Source: Actinoplanes siamensis | GTDB taxonomy: Bacteria > Actinomycetota > Actinomycetes > Mycobacteriales > Micromonosporaceae | NCBI RefSeq assembly: GCF_016862395.1 | Contig: NZ_BOMW01000036.1 | Location: 62,001-126,000 of the forward strand | Direction: 5' to 3' | Length of the DNA stretch: 64,000 nucleotides | Notes under the pieces: generated by a model | Told to the model about the DNA's origin: nothing | Databases searched by the model: none | What the model saw: only the letters and a program-made list of their open reading frames with translations | Part shown: positions 1-8,804 of the stretch, in pieces | How positions within the stretch are numbered: the first letter of the stretch is position 1 | Layout of the letters: each line of letters starts with the position of its first letter | Translations under genes and position numbers: made by a program

Positions 1-5
1 CGTGG

Positions 6-1727
6 TCACTTCTGGTCGCCGTCCTTGGCGCCCGGGCCGGGCCTGTCGGTGGCCGGTGCCGGGCCGGCTGCCTCGTCGGCCGGGCGCTGCCGCACCGTCG
101 CGGAGACCGGCTCGCCGCGGGCCGGCAGGGCGGCCAGCTGCTGGGTGGACTCGTCGACCACCGGCTCCGGGCCGGGCGGCGGCAGGGTGACGGCCGGAGC
201 GGGCAACGCCCCGGCGGTCCCGGCCGAGAGCCGGGGCAGCACCACGGCGCCGAGCAGCCGGGTGCCCACCCGCCGCAGCTGCTCGGTGGCGTCCACCAGG
301 GCCGGGCGGCGGGTGCGGCGCAGCTCGACCGCGAGGATCGCCGCGTCGGCGAAGCTGGCCAGGCTCTGCGCGTCGGCGCTGCTGCTGGTGGAGGGCGCCT
401 CGATGACCACGTACCCGCCCTGCGCGCGCAGGGTGTCCAGAGTGTCCCGCAGCCGCTGCGACTGCATCAGGCCGGCAGCGGTCGCCGAGCCGCCGGTGGT
501 GATCACCCGCAGCGCCGGGATGCGTGGCGTGCGCTGCAGCACCCGGTTCAGCGGGACCCGGCCGGCCAGCAGCTCGGAGAGGCCGGGCACGGCGGCGATG
601 CCGAGCATCCGGGCCAGCGGCGCGGCGTCCACCACGCTGTCCGGCAGGTGCGCGCCGATCAGCACCACGTCGCTGCCGGTCCGGGCCAGCGCCGCGGCCA
701 GGTTCGCGGCGACCAGCGTGCTGGCCGAGCCGCGGCTGGTCCCGGTCACCACGATCACCCGGTCGTCGGCCCGCAGGCTGGCCAGCACCTCGTTGCGCAG
801 GCGGTTGAAGACCCGGCCGCCCGGGCCGTACGGCTGCAGCACGTCGTCGAAGTGCGGGGTGGTGCGCTCGTCCAGCGCGGCCAGCACCGGCACCCGGCCA
901 CGGTCCCGGACGTCCACCGCGGTGACCAGTCGCCGGTCGAAGCGCTCCCGCAGGTACGCCAGGGCCAGCCCGATCAGCAGCCCGATCATCCCGCCGGTGG
1001 CGATGTCCAGCAGCGTGTTCGGACTGGACGGGCGGTCCGGCAGCCGCGCGTCGCTGATGATGCTGCCGGCGCCGACCGTGGTGGTGGTCAGCTCGTTGAG
1101 CCGGCCGGTCAGGTTGTTCAGCTGGTTCTGCGAGTTGCTGCGCAGGCTCAGCAGGTTGCTCTCGGTGGAACTGCCCCGGGTGACCGTGGCCAGCCGGGCA
1201 TTGATCCCGGTGAGCGAGACGGTGAGCTGCTTGACCTTCAGGTTCAGCGAGGCGATCTGCTTGTCCAGCGCCGAGCGGGCGGTCTCCTCCCGGTTGCGCA
1301 GGTACGCCTCGGCGAACGCGTGCGACCCGGCCTGCGCCTTCAGCGGCGTGTCCGCCCGGAAGGTGATCACCAGGACCGTGGTGTTCGCCGGCACCTGCAC
1401 CGACACCGAGTGCGCCAGCTCCAGCGGCGGCACGTCGGTGCGCAGCAGCGCGGCCGCCTTCGCGGCTACCGCGCCGGAGCCCACCAGTTGGGCCTCGGTG
1501 TCCAGGTTCACCGAACCCTTGGTCCGGCCGCCCTGCGCGTTGACGTCCTGGTCGACCGACTGCACCAGGACCGACGAGGAGGACTCGTAGGCCCTGGGCA
1601 GCGAGTGCGTCACCGTGGCGCCCACCCCCAGCCCGGCCGCGGTCGCGACCAGGGCGATCCACCAGTGCCGGCGAACCGCGCCCAGGTAGTGCGCGACATC
1701 GGAGGACGGCGGGCGAGACGCTTCCAT
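6..1727 (-). CDS. Wzz-type polysaccharide co-polymerase with a degenerate tyrosine-kinase-like domain
   Basis: Likely controls chain length or export of an exopolysaccharide at the membrane. With the ATG at 1727 it is 573 aa. It has a first membrane helix at about residues 22-40, a periplasmic part with a predicted coiled coil (about 150-220), a second helix (about 239-259, LLDIATGGMIGLLIGLALAY) followed by basic residues, then a cytoplasmic BY-kinase-like fold and a proline-rich tail. The kinase motifs are broken: the P-loop position reads TGTSRGSAST with no lysine, the A' motif reads VLIGAHLP, and the Walker B Asp is replaced (VVIEAPS). A TTG at 1760 is possible, but its first bases look like a -35 box (TTGACA) and a GAAAGG lies 12 nt before the ATG, so I prefer 1727. 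Polysaccharide genes probably continue left of the window. Confidence 0.8.
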   Translation of the reverse strand: MEASRPPSSDVAHYLGAVRRHWWIALVATAAGLGVGATVTHSLPRAYESSSSVLVQSVDQDVNAQGGRTKGSVNLDTEAQLVGSGAVAAKAAALLRTDVPPLELAHSVSVQVPANTTVLVITFRADTPLKAQAGSHAFAEAYLRNREETARSALDKQIASLNLKVKQLTVSLTGINARLATVTRGSSTESNLLSLRSNSQNQLNNLTGRLNELTTTTVGAGSIISDARLPDRPSSPNTLLDIATGGMIGLLIGLALAYLRERFDRRLVTAVDVRDRGRVPVLAALDERTTPHFDDVLQPYGPGGRVFNRLRNEVLASLRADDRVIVVTGTSRGSASTLVAANLAAALARTGSDVVLIGAHLPDSVVDAAPLARMLGIAAVPGLSELLAGRVPLNRVLQRTPRIPALRVITTGGSATAAGLMQSQRLRDTLDTLRAQGGYVVIEAPSTSSSADAQSLASFADAAILAVELRRTRRPALVDATEQLRRVGTRLLGAVVLPRLSAGTAGALPAPAVTLPPPGPEPVVDESTQQLAALPARGEPVSATVRQRPADEAAGPAPATDRPGPGAKDGDQK

Positions 1728-1816
1728 CGGTTTCCGCGGCCTTTCGAGGAGGAGTGTCAACTTTGGGCGTTTCGCCCCAAGGGGTTAAACGCACACTCCC
1801 GCCGCGGGTGATGGGG

Positions 1817-3337
1817 TTAATTCAATTTCGGCTCCACCCAGCCGTTTTCCACCAGATGGCCGAGAACCACCTCGACCGCCTCGGCCACCGACATCGTGGT
1901 GGTGTCGAGGGTCAGTTCGGCGTCGAGCGGCTCCTCGTACGGGTCGTCGATCCCGGTCATGCCACGCAACTGGCCGGCCCGGGCGCGGGCGTAGAGACCC
2001 TTGCGGTCCCGCCGCTCGCAGACCTCCAGCGGGGTGGCCACGTGCACCAGGACGAACCCGGCGCCGGCCTCCACGGCCATCCGGCGCACCGCGGCGCGGG
2101 CCGCCTCGTACGGCGCGATCGGGCAGGCCACCGCCATCCCCCGGTGCCGGCCCACCTCGGCGGCCACCCAGCCGATCCGGCGCACGTTGCGGTCCCGGTC
2201 GGCCTTGCTGAAGCCCAGCCCGGCGGTCAGCTCCCGGCGCACGATGTCGCCGTCGAGCAGCGTGACCGTCCGCTCGCCGGTCTCGCGCAGCGCGTCGGCC
2301 AGGTTGCGGGCGATCGTCGACTTGCCGGAGCCGGACAGGCCGGTGAAGAAGACCACCAGGCCGCGGTGCCGGCGTGGCGGCCGGACCCGGGACAGCTCCT
2401 TGGCCACCGCCGGCGGGGTGTGCCACTCGGGCAGCGGGAAGCCGCGGTCCAACAGATCGTCGATCTCCTCGGGCGGCATCGCCAGGCGCCGGTTGCGCGG
2501 CGGGATGTCGTCGCGCCAGCGCCACTGGCCGTCCCGGTTGTCGTAGGCCAGCTCGCGCGGCACCAGCACGCGCAGCCCGGCGCCGGAGAGCGACTCGCCG
2601 GTGGAGAGCACGTGGGTGACGCCGTACGCCGCGGCGACCTTGGAACGCAGCAGGGCGTCGCGCATCTCGTCGCCGTGCGGCAGCAGCGGCACCGCGACCA
2701 CGGTGGCCGGGGGCATCCGGTCCCGGGCCGCGAAGATGGCGCGGACCAGCGCCTCCGGCGGCAGGCCGTCCGGTCCGTGGCCGCTGACCGGGATCAGGAT
2801 CAGCAGATGCGCCCCGAGGGTGCGGGCGGCGTGCGCGATCTGCGCCAGCTGCGGCCGGTGCAGCGGCCGGTCGGCGATCACGCCGAGCACCCGGCCCGGT
2901 GGGAGCAGCGACCGCACCTCCTCCGGCGTGCGGCGCAGGCGCTGGAACGGGCCGTGCCCGCCGTCGCCCATCCGGTGTACCGGGCCGCCCAGGCCGTACC
3001 GGTTCTCGGCGATCTTCCAGACGTCGCTCGCCTCGATCGCGGCGAGCGGGGCGCCCTCCAGATCGGTGAGCACCACCGTGCGCCGGGCCGGGTCGCGCGG
3101 ATCGAGCCGCTCCGCCAGCTCGATCGGAATCTCCAGCACCACCGGGACCGGCCAGGGCGTGCCGTCGGCGAGCCGGCCGGTGCGGGCCAGCGACACCAGG
3201 TCGGCGCGTGCCAGGAATCCGGTCAGCGGTGCGTACGCCCCGGAGAGCAGCAGTTCGAGATCTGCCAGCTCGAACGGGCGCGGGGCGTACGACGGAGCGT
3301 CCCGTAGGACGTCTTCGGATGATACCGAGCCACTCAC
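1817..3337 (-). CDS. cysC: Adenylylsulfate kinase fused to a degenerate ATP-sulfurylase domain
   Basis: The C-terminal 180 residues (from about 326) form a complete APS kinase: P-loop GLSGSGKST, LLDGDIVRREL, RDRNVRRIG, KGLYARARAG and TGIDDPYEEP. This domain makes PAPS from APS and ATP. The N-terminal region has the ATP-sulfurylase layout (PUA-like start, then the catalytic domain), but the QxRNPxHxxH motif reads IADRPLHRPQ, and I cannot find GRDHAG or MRYAGPREA. Sulfurylase activity is therefore unlikely. The chosen GTG at 3337 has AAGGGG 8 nt upstream and gives 506 aa; the frame stays open to 3463. Actinobacterial sulfate assimilation usually goes through APS, so PAPS here more likely feeds sulfotransferases, perhaps for the polysaccharide encoded nearby (inference). 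Confidence 0.85.
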   Translation of the reverse strand: MSGSVSSEDVLRDAPSYAPRPFELADLELLLSGAYAPLTGFLARADLVSLARTGRLADGTPWPVPVVLEIPIELAERLDPRDPARRTVVLTDLEGAPLAAIEASDVWKIAENRYGLGGPVHRMGDGGHGPFQRLRRTPEEVRSLLPPGRVLGVIADRPLHRPQLAQIAHAARTLGAHLLILIPVSGHGPDGLPPEALVRAIFAARDRMPPATVVAVPLLPHGDEMRDALLRSKVAAAYGVTHVLSTGESLSGAGLRVLVPRELAYDNRDGQWRWRDDIPPRNRRLAMPPEEIDDLLDRGFPLPEWHTPPAVAKELSRVRPPRRHRGLVVFFTGLSGSGKSTIARNLADALRETGERTVTLLDGDIVRRELTAGLGFSKADRDRNVRRIGWVAAEVGRHRGMAVACPIAPYEAARAAVRRMAVEAGAGFVLVHVATPLEVCERRDRKGLYARARAGQLRGMTGIDDPYEEPLDAELTLDTTTMSVAEAVEVVLGHLVENGWVEPKLN

Positions 3338-3449
3338 TTGCGATCCCCTTGCCGCGGCCGACTTGGGTGACAGTTTCGCAGCCCGGCCCGATTCGGTCGA
3401 GGCGGGATCGCGATCTCGTCGTCGCGGCGACAAAATCATACTTTTACCC

Positions 3450-3461
3450 GATACCGGTATC
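3450..3461. promoter_or_regulatory. 12-bp perfect palindrome in a divergent promoter region
   Basis: GATACCGGTATC is a perfect palindrome inside an unusually AT-rich stretch (about 3430-3470). The stretch lies between the APS-kinase gene (reading left) and the secreted hydrolase (reading right). It could be an operator shared by the two genes. No known regulator site is recognised. Confidence 0.35.
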
Positions 3462-3512
3462 AATTTTGGCCTTCCTGGACAAAATCGTCTGACCCTTCAA
3501 TACTGGGCGACT

Positions 3513-4775
3513 GTGAGACGAACTCCTACCCATCTGTTGCGCGTCGCCACGGTCGGCACGGCGTTCGCCATGTCCGGTGTAGTCGCTCTGGCCTGGGCCG
3601 GGACCGGTGACATGGAGCGGCCCGGACGACAACCGGGCGGTAGCCCGGCGGTGACCGCGGGCGGCCCTGCCGCGTACCAGCCGATCGGATCCACCACGAC
3701 CAGCGGATCCGGCGGGACCTCCGCGCCGGGCCCGGACCAGCCGTCCCGGGCCCGGACCATGGTCCTCACCGGATCGGACCGCCTGGTGGCCGCCGCCGTG
3801 CCGGCCCGGGCGGCGTCCGCCGGACACAAGCGCTGCCGGACCGGCGACAAACTCGTGCCGACCTGCGGCATCCTGTGGGGTGTCGCGCCCGGCGCGCGGA
3901 CCGAGGAGCACGGCTTCGACGCGCTCGCCGAGTTCGAGCGCAAGACCGGCCGGCACCAGGCCGTCTACCACGCCTACCACCACGGGATCCGGCAGCTGTT
4001 CCCGACGCCGCAGGAGATCGAGATCGCCCGGCAGCCCGGCAAGAAGCGGGTGCTGCTGCTCAACTGGAAACCGGAGAGCACCACCTGGGCCGGGATCGCC
4101 CGCGGCGACCGGCGCACCGACGCGTTCCTCGACCGGCTCGCCGAGCACCTGCGCCACAACTTCCGGGAGCCGCTGTTCTTCGCGATCCACCACGAGGCCG
4201 AGGACCAGGTACGGGAACGGTCCGGCTCGGGCTACACGGCGCGGGACTACGCGGCGATGTTCCGGCACGTGGTGAAGCGGCTGCGCGCGCACGGCGCGGA
4301 CAACCTGGTCACCGTGCTGGTGCACATGGCGTATGTGCCGCACACCACGAAGAGCTGGTTCAGCGACATGTACCCCGGGGACAGCGTCGTCGACTGGATC
4401 GGGTTCGACACGTACTCGTACAGCGATCCGGGTTACGGCCACGGCGACTTCGCCGAACTGCTGAACCGGCGGTCGGCGCTCAAACCCCGCTGGCCCGGGT
4501 TCTACAACTGGGTCCGCGCGCGTCACCCGGACAAGCCGCTGATGGTGGCCGAGTGGGGAGTGTGGTTCAGCAAGCGCAACCCCGGGCACATGGCGGAGTT
4601 CTACCGTGAGGTGGGACAGCAGATCGGGCGCTTCCCGGCGATCAAGGCGATGGTGCACTTCGAGACGCCTGCCAACCAGAAGGGCCAGGACTCCTCCGTG
4701 GACTCCACGCCGGCGGCCCTACGCGAGTACCGCCGGCTGGGAAGACTCCCTGTCTTCCAGGTGTCCGTGGGGTGA
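3513..4775 (+). CDS. Secreted glycoside hydrolase, GH26-like (beta-mannanase type)
   Basis: A 420-aa exported protein. Residues 1-10 are basic, 11-30 form a signal-peptide or anchor helix, and a low-complexity Ser/Gly/Pro linker follows to about residue 100. The rest is a TIM-barrel-like domain. The likely acid/base is E228 in FFAIHHEAED and the likely nucleophile is E347 in MVAEWGVW; their spacing and sequence fit clan GH-A family 26. The start is the GTG at 3513; it has no strong ribosome-binding site but directly precedes the basic signal start. Next to Wzz and APS-kinase genes it may trim a secreted polysaccharide (inference). The substrate cannot be told from sequence. Confidence 0.75.
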   Translation: MRRTPTHLLRVATVGTAFAMSGVVALAWAGTGDMERPGRQPGGSPAVTAGGPAAYQPIGSTTTSGSGGTSAPGPDQPSRARTMVLTGSDRLVAAAVPARAASAGHKRCRTGDKLVPTCGILWGVAPGARTEEHGFDALAEFERKTGRHQAVYHAYHHGIRQLFPTPQEIEIARQPGKKRVLLLNWKPESTTWAGIARGDRRTDAFLDRLAEHLRHNFREPLFFAIHHEAEDQVRERSGSGYTARDYAAMFRHVVKRLRAHGADNLVTVLVHMAYVPHTTKSWFSDMYPGDSVVDWIGFDTYSYSDPGYGHGDFAELLNRRSALKPRWPGFYNWVRARHPDKPLMVAEWGVWFSKRNPGHMAEFYREVGQQIGRFPAIKAMVHFETPANQKGQDSSVDSTPAALREYRRLGRLPVFQVSVG

Positions 4776-4817
4776 CGGGGCCGATTCCCGGCCAACGAAA
4801 CCTGTGAAAACGCTGAG

Positions 4818-4842
4818 GGACCCTGAGAGCGCCTCAGGGTCC
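4818..4842 (+). terminator. Hairpin terminator after the GH26-like gene
   Basis: A perfect 10-bp stem (GGACCCTGAG / CTCAGGGTCC) with a 5-nt loop lies 43 bp after the stop codon and is followed by TTCC. It sits just upstream of the next promoter and insulates the two genes. Confidence 0.7.
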
Positions 4843-4872
4843 TTCCGGATTCGCGGGGGTGCGGCGCCTTCT

Positions 4873-4878
4873 TAGGCT
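4873..4878 (+). promoter_or_regulatory. -10 box TAGGCT for a leaderless ABC-transporter operon
   Basis: TAGGCT ends 6 nt before the GTG at 4885, which places the expected transcript start at or next to the start codon. There is no Shine-Dalgarno sequence. The same TAGGCT-N6-GTG arrangement occurs at 32644. Confidence 0.55.
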
Positions 4879-4884
4879 GAGGCG

Positions 4885-5799
4885 GTGAACATCATCGCTA
4901 CTCAGGCGCTCACGAAGACGTACGGGGGCGGGGTGACCGCCCTGGCCGACCTCACCGTCTCGGTCGAGCCCGGCGTCATCGGCCTAGTCGGCGCCAACGG
5001 CGCCGGCAAGAGCACGTTCATCAAAATCATGCTCGGCCTGATCGCCCCCAGCGGGGGATCGGTCCGGATCTTCGACCTCGACCCGGTCACCCAGACCGAC
5101 AAGGTGCGGGCCCGGGTCGGATACATGCCGGAGAACGACTGCCTCCCGCCGGACGTCTCGGCCGCCGAATTCGTCACCCACCTGGGCCGGATGAGCGGCC
5201 TGCCGCGCACCGCGGCCCGCGAGCGCGCCTCCGAGGCGCTGCGCCACGTCGGCCTCTACGAGGAGCGGTACCGCCAGATCGGCGGGTACTCGACAGGCAT
5301 GAAGCAGCGCGTCAAGCTCGCCCAGGCGCTGGTGCACGACCCCGATCTGCTGCTGCTGGACGAGCCGACCAACGGCCTCGACCCGGCCGGCCGGGAGGCC
5401 ATGCTCGCGCTGATCCACCGGATCGGCACCGAGTTCGGCATCTCCGTGGTGGTCTGCTCGCACCTGCTCGGCGAGGTCGAGCGGATCTGCGACTCGCTGA
5501 TCGCGATCCAGGGCGGCCGGCTGCTGCGCGCCGACCGGATCTCCTCCATGACCGCCGCGTCCGACGTGCTCGCGGTCGAGGTCAGCGAGGGTACGGACGA
5601 ACTCGCCGCCCGCCTCGCGGAGATGGGGCTGCCGGTGACCCGCGACGGCCGGCTGCTGCTCGTGCCGCTGGACTCGGACGCGGCGTACGACCGGATCCTG
5701 CACGCCGTCACCGCCCTCGAACTCAACCTGCACCGCCTGGACCAGCGCCGGCACCGAGTCGCCGAGCTCTTCACCACGAAGGAGACCGCCGATGTCTGA
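4885..5799 (+). CDS. ABC transporter ATP-binding protein (first pair)
   Basis: The 304-aa protein is a cytoplasmic ATPase of an ABC-2 type transporter. It shows Walker A GANGAGKST near residue 38, the signature YSTGMKQRVKLAQAL, Walker B LLLLDEPTNGLDP and the switch His in VVCSHLL. It is the first gene of a tightly packed four-gene operon and overlaps the permease gene by 8 bp. Transcription probably starts at the GTG. The pattern ATPase-permease-ATPase-permease suggests two related transporters, or one with two different halves. The substrate is unknown. Confidence 0.9.
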   Translation: MNIIATQALTKTYGGGVTALADLTVSVEPGVIGLVGANGAGKSTFIKIMLGLIAPSGGSVRIFDLDPVTQTDKVRARVGYMPENDCLPPDVSAAEFVTHLGRMSGLPRTAARERASEALRHVGLYEERYRQIGGYSTGMKQRVKLAQALVHDPDLLLLDEPTNGLDPAGREAMLALIHRIGTEFGISVVVCSHLLGEVERICDSLIAIQGGRLLRADRISSMTAASDVLAVEVSEGTDELAARLAEMGLPVTRDGRLLLVPLDSDAAYDRILHAVTALELNLHRLDQRRHRVAELFTTKETADV

Positions 5800-6652
5800 G
5801 ACCGGCGTCATCCATGACATCGGCTATCAGCGGTACACCGGTCCCCGCCTGGGCCGCGGCGCCGCCATCAACGCGCTCTACGTGCAGGGCCTGCGCGCCG
5901 CGTTCGGGCTGGGCCGGTCCGCCAAGGCGAAGATCTTCCCCTGGCTGGTCGCCGCCATCACGCTGCTGGTCGCGGTGATCATCGCGGCGGTCAAGTCGCA
6001 GATCCCGGACTTCGACTTCGGCTACGTCGACTTCGACGACACGCTGAGCTGGCTGATCATCTTCTTCGTCGCGATCCTGTCGCCGGCCCTGGTCTCCCGG
6101 GACATCCGCTCCGGCACGCTGCCGCTCTACTTCAGCCGCCCGCTGCGCGCCGCCGACTACGTGATCGCCAAGTTCCTGGCCATGGTCACCGCGGTCTGGC
6201 TGCTGCTCGGCGTGCCGCAGTTCATCATGTTCCTGGGTGCCGCGTTCACCACCAAGAAAGGCATGTCGGGGGTCTGGAACGAGGTGCAGGACCTGGTGCC
6301 CGGCTGGACGTACAGCCTGCTCTGGGCCTTGCTGTTCACCAGCATCGGGCTGCTCGTCGCGTCGCTCACCGGCAAGCAGGCGTTCGCCGCCGGCGGCATC
6401 GTGGCGGTCTTCCTGATGACCACCCCGGTGGTCGGCGTGCTCAGCGTGCTGCCGTCCAGCGCGGCCAACCACATGGCCGGCCTGGCCAGCCCGATGACCC
6501 TGATCAGCGGGGTCGGCGCCTGGGCGCTGGGCAGTGACATCGGCCTGGACCTCGGCCGGTACGGCCCGATCTACGGCATCGAGGCGTTCTGCCTGATCGC
6601 CGCCTGCCTCCTGCTCCTGCTCGCCCGGTACCGGAAGGTGGCCGCGCTGTGA
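5792..6652 (+). CDS. ABC-2 type permease (first pair)
   Basis: A 286-aa integral membrane protein with about six hydrophobic helices, for example FPWLVAAITLLVAVIIAAV near residue 50, LSWLIIFFVAILSPALVS, and a helix near the C-terminus. The N-terminal soluble stretch (IHDIGYQRYTGPRLGR) resembles other actinobacterial ABC-2 permeases. The start overlaps the upstream ATPase and its stop overlaps the next ATPase (GTGA), so translation is coupled. Confidence 0.85.
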   Translation: MSETGVIHDIGYQRYTGPRLGRGAAINALYVQGLRAAFGLGRSAKAKIFPWLVAAITLLVAVIIAAVKSQIPDFDFGYVDFDDTLSWLIIFFVAILSPALVSRDIRSGTLPLYFSRPLRAADYVIAKFLAMVTAVWLLLGVPQFIMFLGAAFTTKKGMSGVWNEVQDLVPGWTYSLLWALLFTSIGLLVASLTGKQAFAAGGIVAVFLMTTPVVGVLSVLPSSAANHMAGLASPMTLISGVGAWALGSDIGLDLGRYGPIYGIEAFCLIAACLLLLLARYRKVAAL

Positions 6653-7614
6653 CCATCGAAACCCAGCCCACGGCGCCCGTCGCGCCGGCCGGGGCCACCA
6701 CCCCCGGGGTGGTCGCTCTCCAGAACGTGTCCCGCTGGTACGGCAACGTCGTCGCGGTCAACGACATCACCATGTCGCTGGGCGCCGGCGTGACCGGTCT
6801 GCTCGGCCCGAACGGCGCCGGCAAGACCACGATCCTGCACATGATGGCCGGCTTCCTGGCCCCGTCCAAGGGCGCGGTCACCATCGACGGCAGGCCCACC
6901 TGGCGCAACCCGGGTGTCTACCGGGACCTCGGCCTGGTCACCGAGCGCGAGGCGGTGCACGCCTTCCTCACCGCCGAGCAGTTCGTGCTGGCCTGCGCGA
7001 AGATGCAGAAGCTGAAGGACCCGGCCGGCGCCACCCGCCGCGCGCTGGAACTGGTCGAGATGACAGACGCGGCGCACCGCCGGATCGGCACGTTCTCCAA
7101 GGGCATGCGCCAGCGCACCCGGGTGGCCGCCGCGCTGGTGCACGAGCCGCGGGTGCTGCTGCTCGACGAGCCGTTCAACGGCATGGACCCGCGGCAGCGG
7201 ATGCACATGATGCGGCTGCTGCACTCGCTCGGCGACAACGGGCACACCATCCTGTTCAGCTCGCACATCCTGGAGGAGGTCGAGCAGGTCGCCGGCCTGG
7301 TCCAGGTGATCGTCGCGGGCCGCCTCGCGGCCTCCGGCGACTACCGCAAGATCCGCCGGCTGATGACCAACCGGCCGCACGTGTTCGCGGTGCGCAGCTC
7401 CGACGACCGGCGGCTCGCGGTCGCGCTGATCGCCGAGAAGTCGGTGGCCGGCATCGAGATCGAGAACACCGGATTGACAGTACGGGCGTCGGACTACGGC
7501 GATTTCACCCGTGCGCTGCCCCGCATCGCCCTCGACCAGGGAATCCGGCTGCACCAGCTGGTGCCGTCCGACGAGTCCCTGGAGAGCGTCTTCTCCTACC
7601 TGCTGGAGGCCTGA
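6649..7614 (+). CDS. ABC transporter ATP-binding protein (second pair)
   Basis: A 321-aa ATPase with Walker A GPNGAGKTT, signature FSKGMRQRTRVAAAL, Walker B LLLDEPFNGMDP and H-loop LFSSHIL. The N-terminal 20 residues are Ala/Pro/Thr-rich and not part of the fold. The GTG start overlaps the stop of the previous permease by 4 bp, and its stop overlaps the next start by 1 bp. It is clearly related to the ATPase at 4885, which suggests duplication of an ATPase-permease unit. Confidence 0.9.
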   Translation: MTIETQPTAPVAPAGATTPGVVALQNVSRWYGNVVAVNDITMSLGAGVTGLLGPNGAGKTTILHMMAGFLAPSKGAVTIDGRPTWRNPGVYRDLGLVTEREAVHAFLTAEQFVLACAKMQKLKDPAGATRRALELVEMTDAAHRRIGTFSKGMRQRTRVAAALVHEPRVLLLDEPFNGMDPRQRMHMMRLLHSLGDNGHTILFSSHILEEVEQVAGLVQVIVAGRLAASGDYRKIRRLMTNRPHVFAVRSSDDRRLAVALIAEKSVAGIEIENTGLTVRASDYGDFTRALPRIALDQGIRLHQLVPSDESLESVFSYLLEA

Positions 7615-8324
7615 TGTCGACCGTTGCCATGATCACGGCGCGCGGCCTCTTCGGCCGGCGCCGGGCGCTCATGCTGCTGCCCCTGCCCCTGCTGCTGATC
7701 GGCCTGGCGGCGATCTGCCGGGCCTACGACCTGGAGCCCACCCAGTGGGGCGCCGCGGTCATCGTCGGCCTCGGCTTCGCCGTGGTCCTGCCGGTGGTCG
7801 CGCTGATCGTCGGCACCGGCGTCCTCGGCTCCGAGGTGGACGACGGCACGCTGGTGCACATCCTGACCAAGCCGCTGCCCCGGCGCGACATCATCCTGGC
7901 GAAGTTCCTGGTCGCCGTCGTCGCCACGGCCGTGACGACGACGATCCCGCTGTTCGTGGCCGGCCTGCTGGCCGGCTCGGCCCGGCTGGGCGCCGCCCTG
8001 GCGGTCGCGGCCCTGGTCGGATCGCTTGCCTACACCGCGCTGTTCCTGCTGCTCAGCCTGCTGACCCGGCGGCCGGTGCTGCTCGGGCTGGTCTACATCC
8101 TGATCTGGGAGGGGCTGCTGGGCCGGTGGGTGTCCGGCACCCGCGTCCTCTCCATCGAGCAGTACGTGATCGCGATCGCCGACAAGATCGAGCCGACCAC
8201 GCTGCTGGACGCGAAGCTCGGCGTCGCGACGGCGGCGGTGATGAGCGCGATCTTCGTGGTCGTCTGCACGGTGGTGGCGATCAACCGGCTGGGCTCGTTC
8301 AGCCTGGCCGGCGAGACCAGCTGA
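7614..8324 (+). CDS. ABC-2 type permease (second pair)
   Basis: A 236-aa membrane protein, last gene of the transporter operon. Hydrophobic helices include LLPLPLLLIGLAAI, AAVIVGLGFAVVLPVVALIVG, ALAVAALVGSLAYTALFLLL and a C-terminal helix. The segment GSEVDDGTLVHILTKPLPR matches the conserved cytoplasmic stretch of ABC-2 permeases. Together with the upstream ATPase it should form the second transporter. Confidence 0.85.
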   Translation: MSTVAMITARGLFGRRRALMLLPLPLLLIGLAAICRAYDLEPTQWGAAVIVGLGFAVVLPVVALIVGTGVLGSEVDDGTLVHILTKPLPRRDIILAKFLVAVVATAVTTTIPLFVAGLLAGSARLGAALAVAALVGSLAYTALFLLLSLLTRRPVLLGLVYILIWEGLLGRWVSGTRVLSIEQYVIAIADKIEPTTLLDAKLGVATAAVMSAIFVVVCTVVAINRLGSFSLAGETS

Positions 8325-8385
8325 CCCGCCGCACAACCCGGAACGGCCCGCCGATCTCCCGATCGCGCGGGCCGTCCCCGTCGGT

Positions 8386-8747
8386 GCCGCTGTGTGGTGT
8401 GACAAAAGCCGGGTGCGCAGCTTCACGGCGATTCGATTCCGCGGGGATCATCTGCCGGTTCTGGCGTCCGCGGCGCAGGAACTGCGCGAACGGGTCGCGG
8501 AGGAGGGGCGCGTCGCTGATCGGGAACGTGGTCCGGCCGCACCGGGAGCGCTTCGGGACCGGTGAGATCAGCGTCGCCGGGACGATCGAGGGTGACGACC
8601 GGTTGCGCCGTGTCCGGACGAGGCCCGGCGAGGAGGACTACTCCCGGGCCACCGAGGCCCACCGTGGAATGCCGCTCGTCTCTGCGCCCGGAGACCTGGC
8701 ACGCCGGGGAACCCGGCACCACCTGGTCGATCCGTGGGCTGAGCCGG
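8386..8747 (+). pseudogene. Frameshifted remnant of a hypothetical gene
   Basis: Two adjacent reading frames give protein-like sequence that joins into one product. The first runs from 8401 (FTAIRFRGDHLPVLAS, then AAQELRERVAEE). After about 8515 the next frame continues (LIGNVVRPHRERFGTGE, then ISVAGTIEGDDRLRRV and RRGTRHHLVDP). A one-base insertion or two-base loss near 8506-8520 would explain the break. It resembles the C-terminal part of a DUF family I recall from Streptomyces, but I cannot name it. No intact start or stop is visible. Confidence 0.4.
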
Positions 8748-8755
8748 GGACGAAG

Positions 8756-8784
8756 AACCCCGGGCCGCGCCGCGGCCCGGGGTT
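8756..8784. terminator. Bidirectional terminator hairpin
   Basis: A nearly continuous 14-bp inverted repeat (AACCCCGGGCCGCG and its complement) with a minimal loop lies between the end of the plus-strand remnant and the 3' end of ppc on the minus strand. It can end transcription from both sides. Confidence 0.65.
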
Positions 8785-8804
8785 CTCTGCTGGTCGTGGC
8801 GGGA

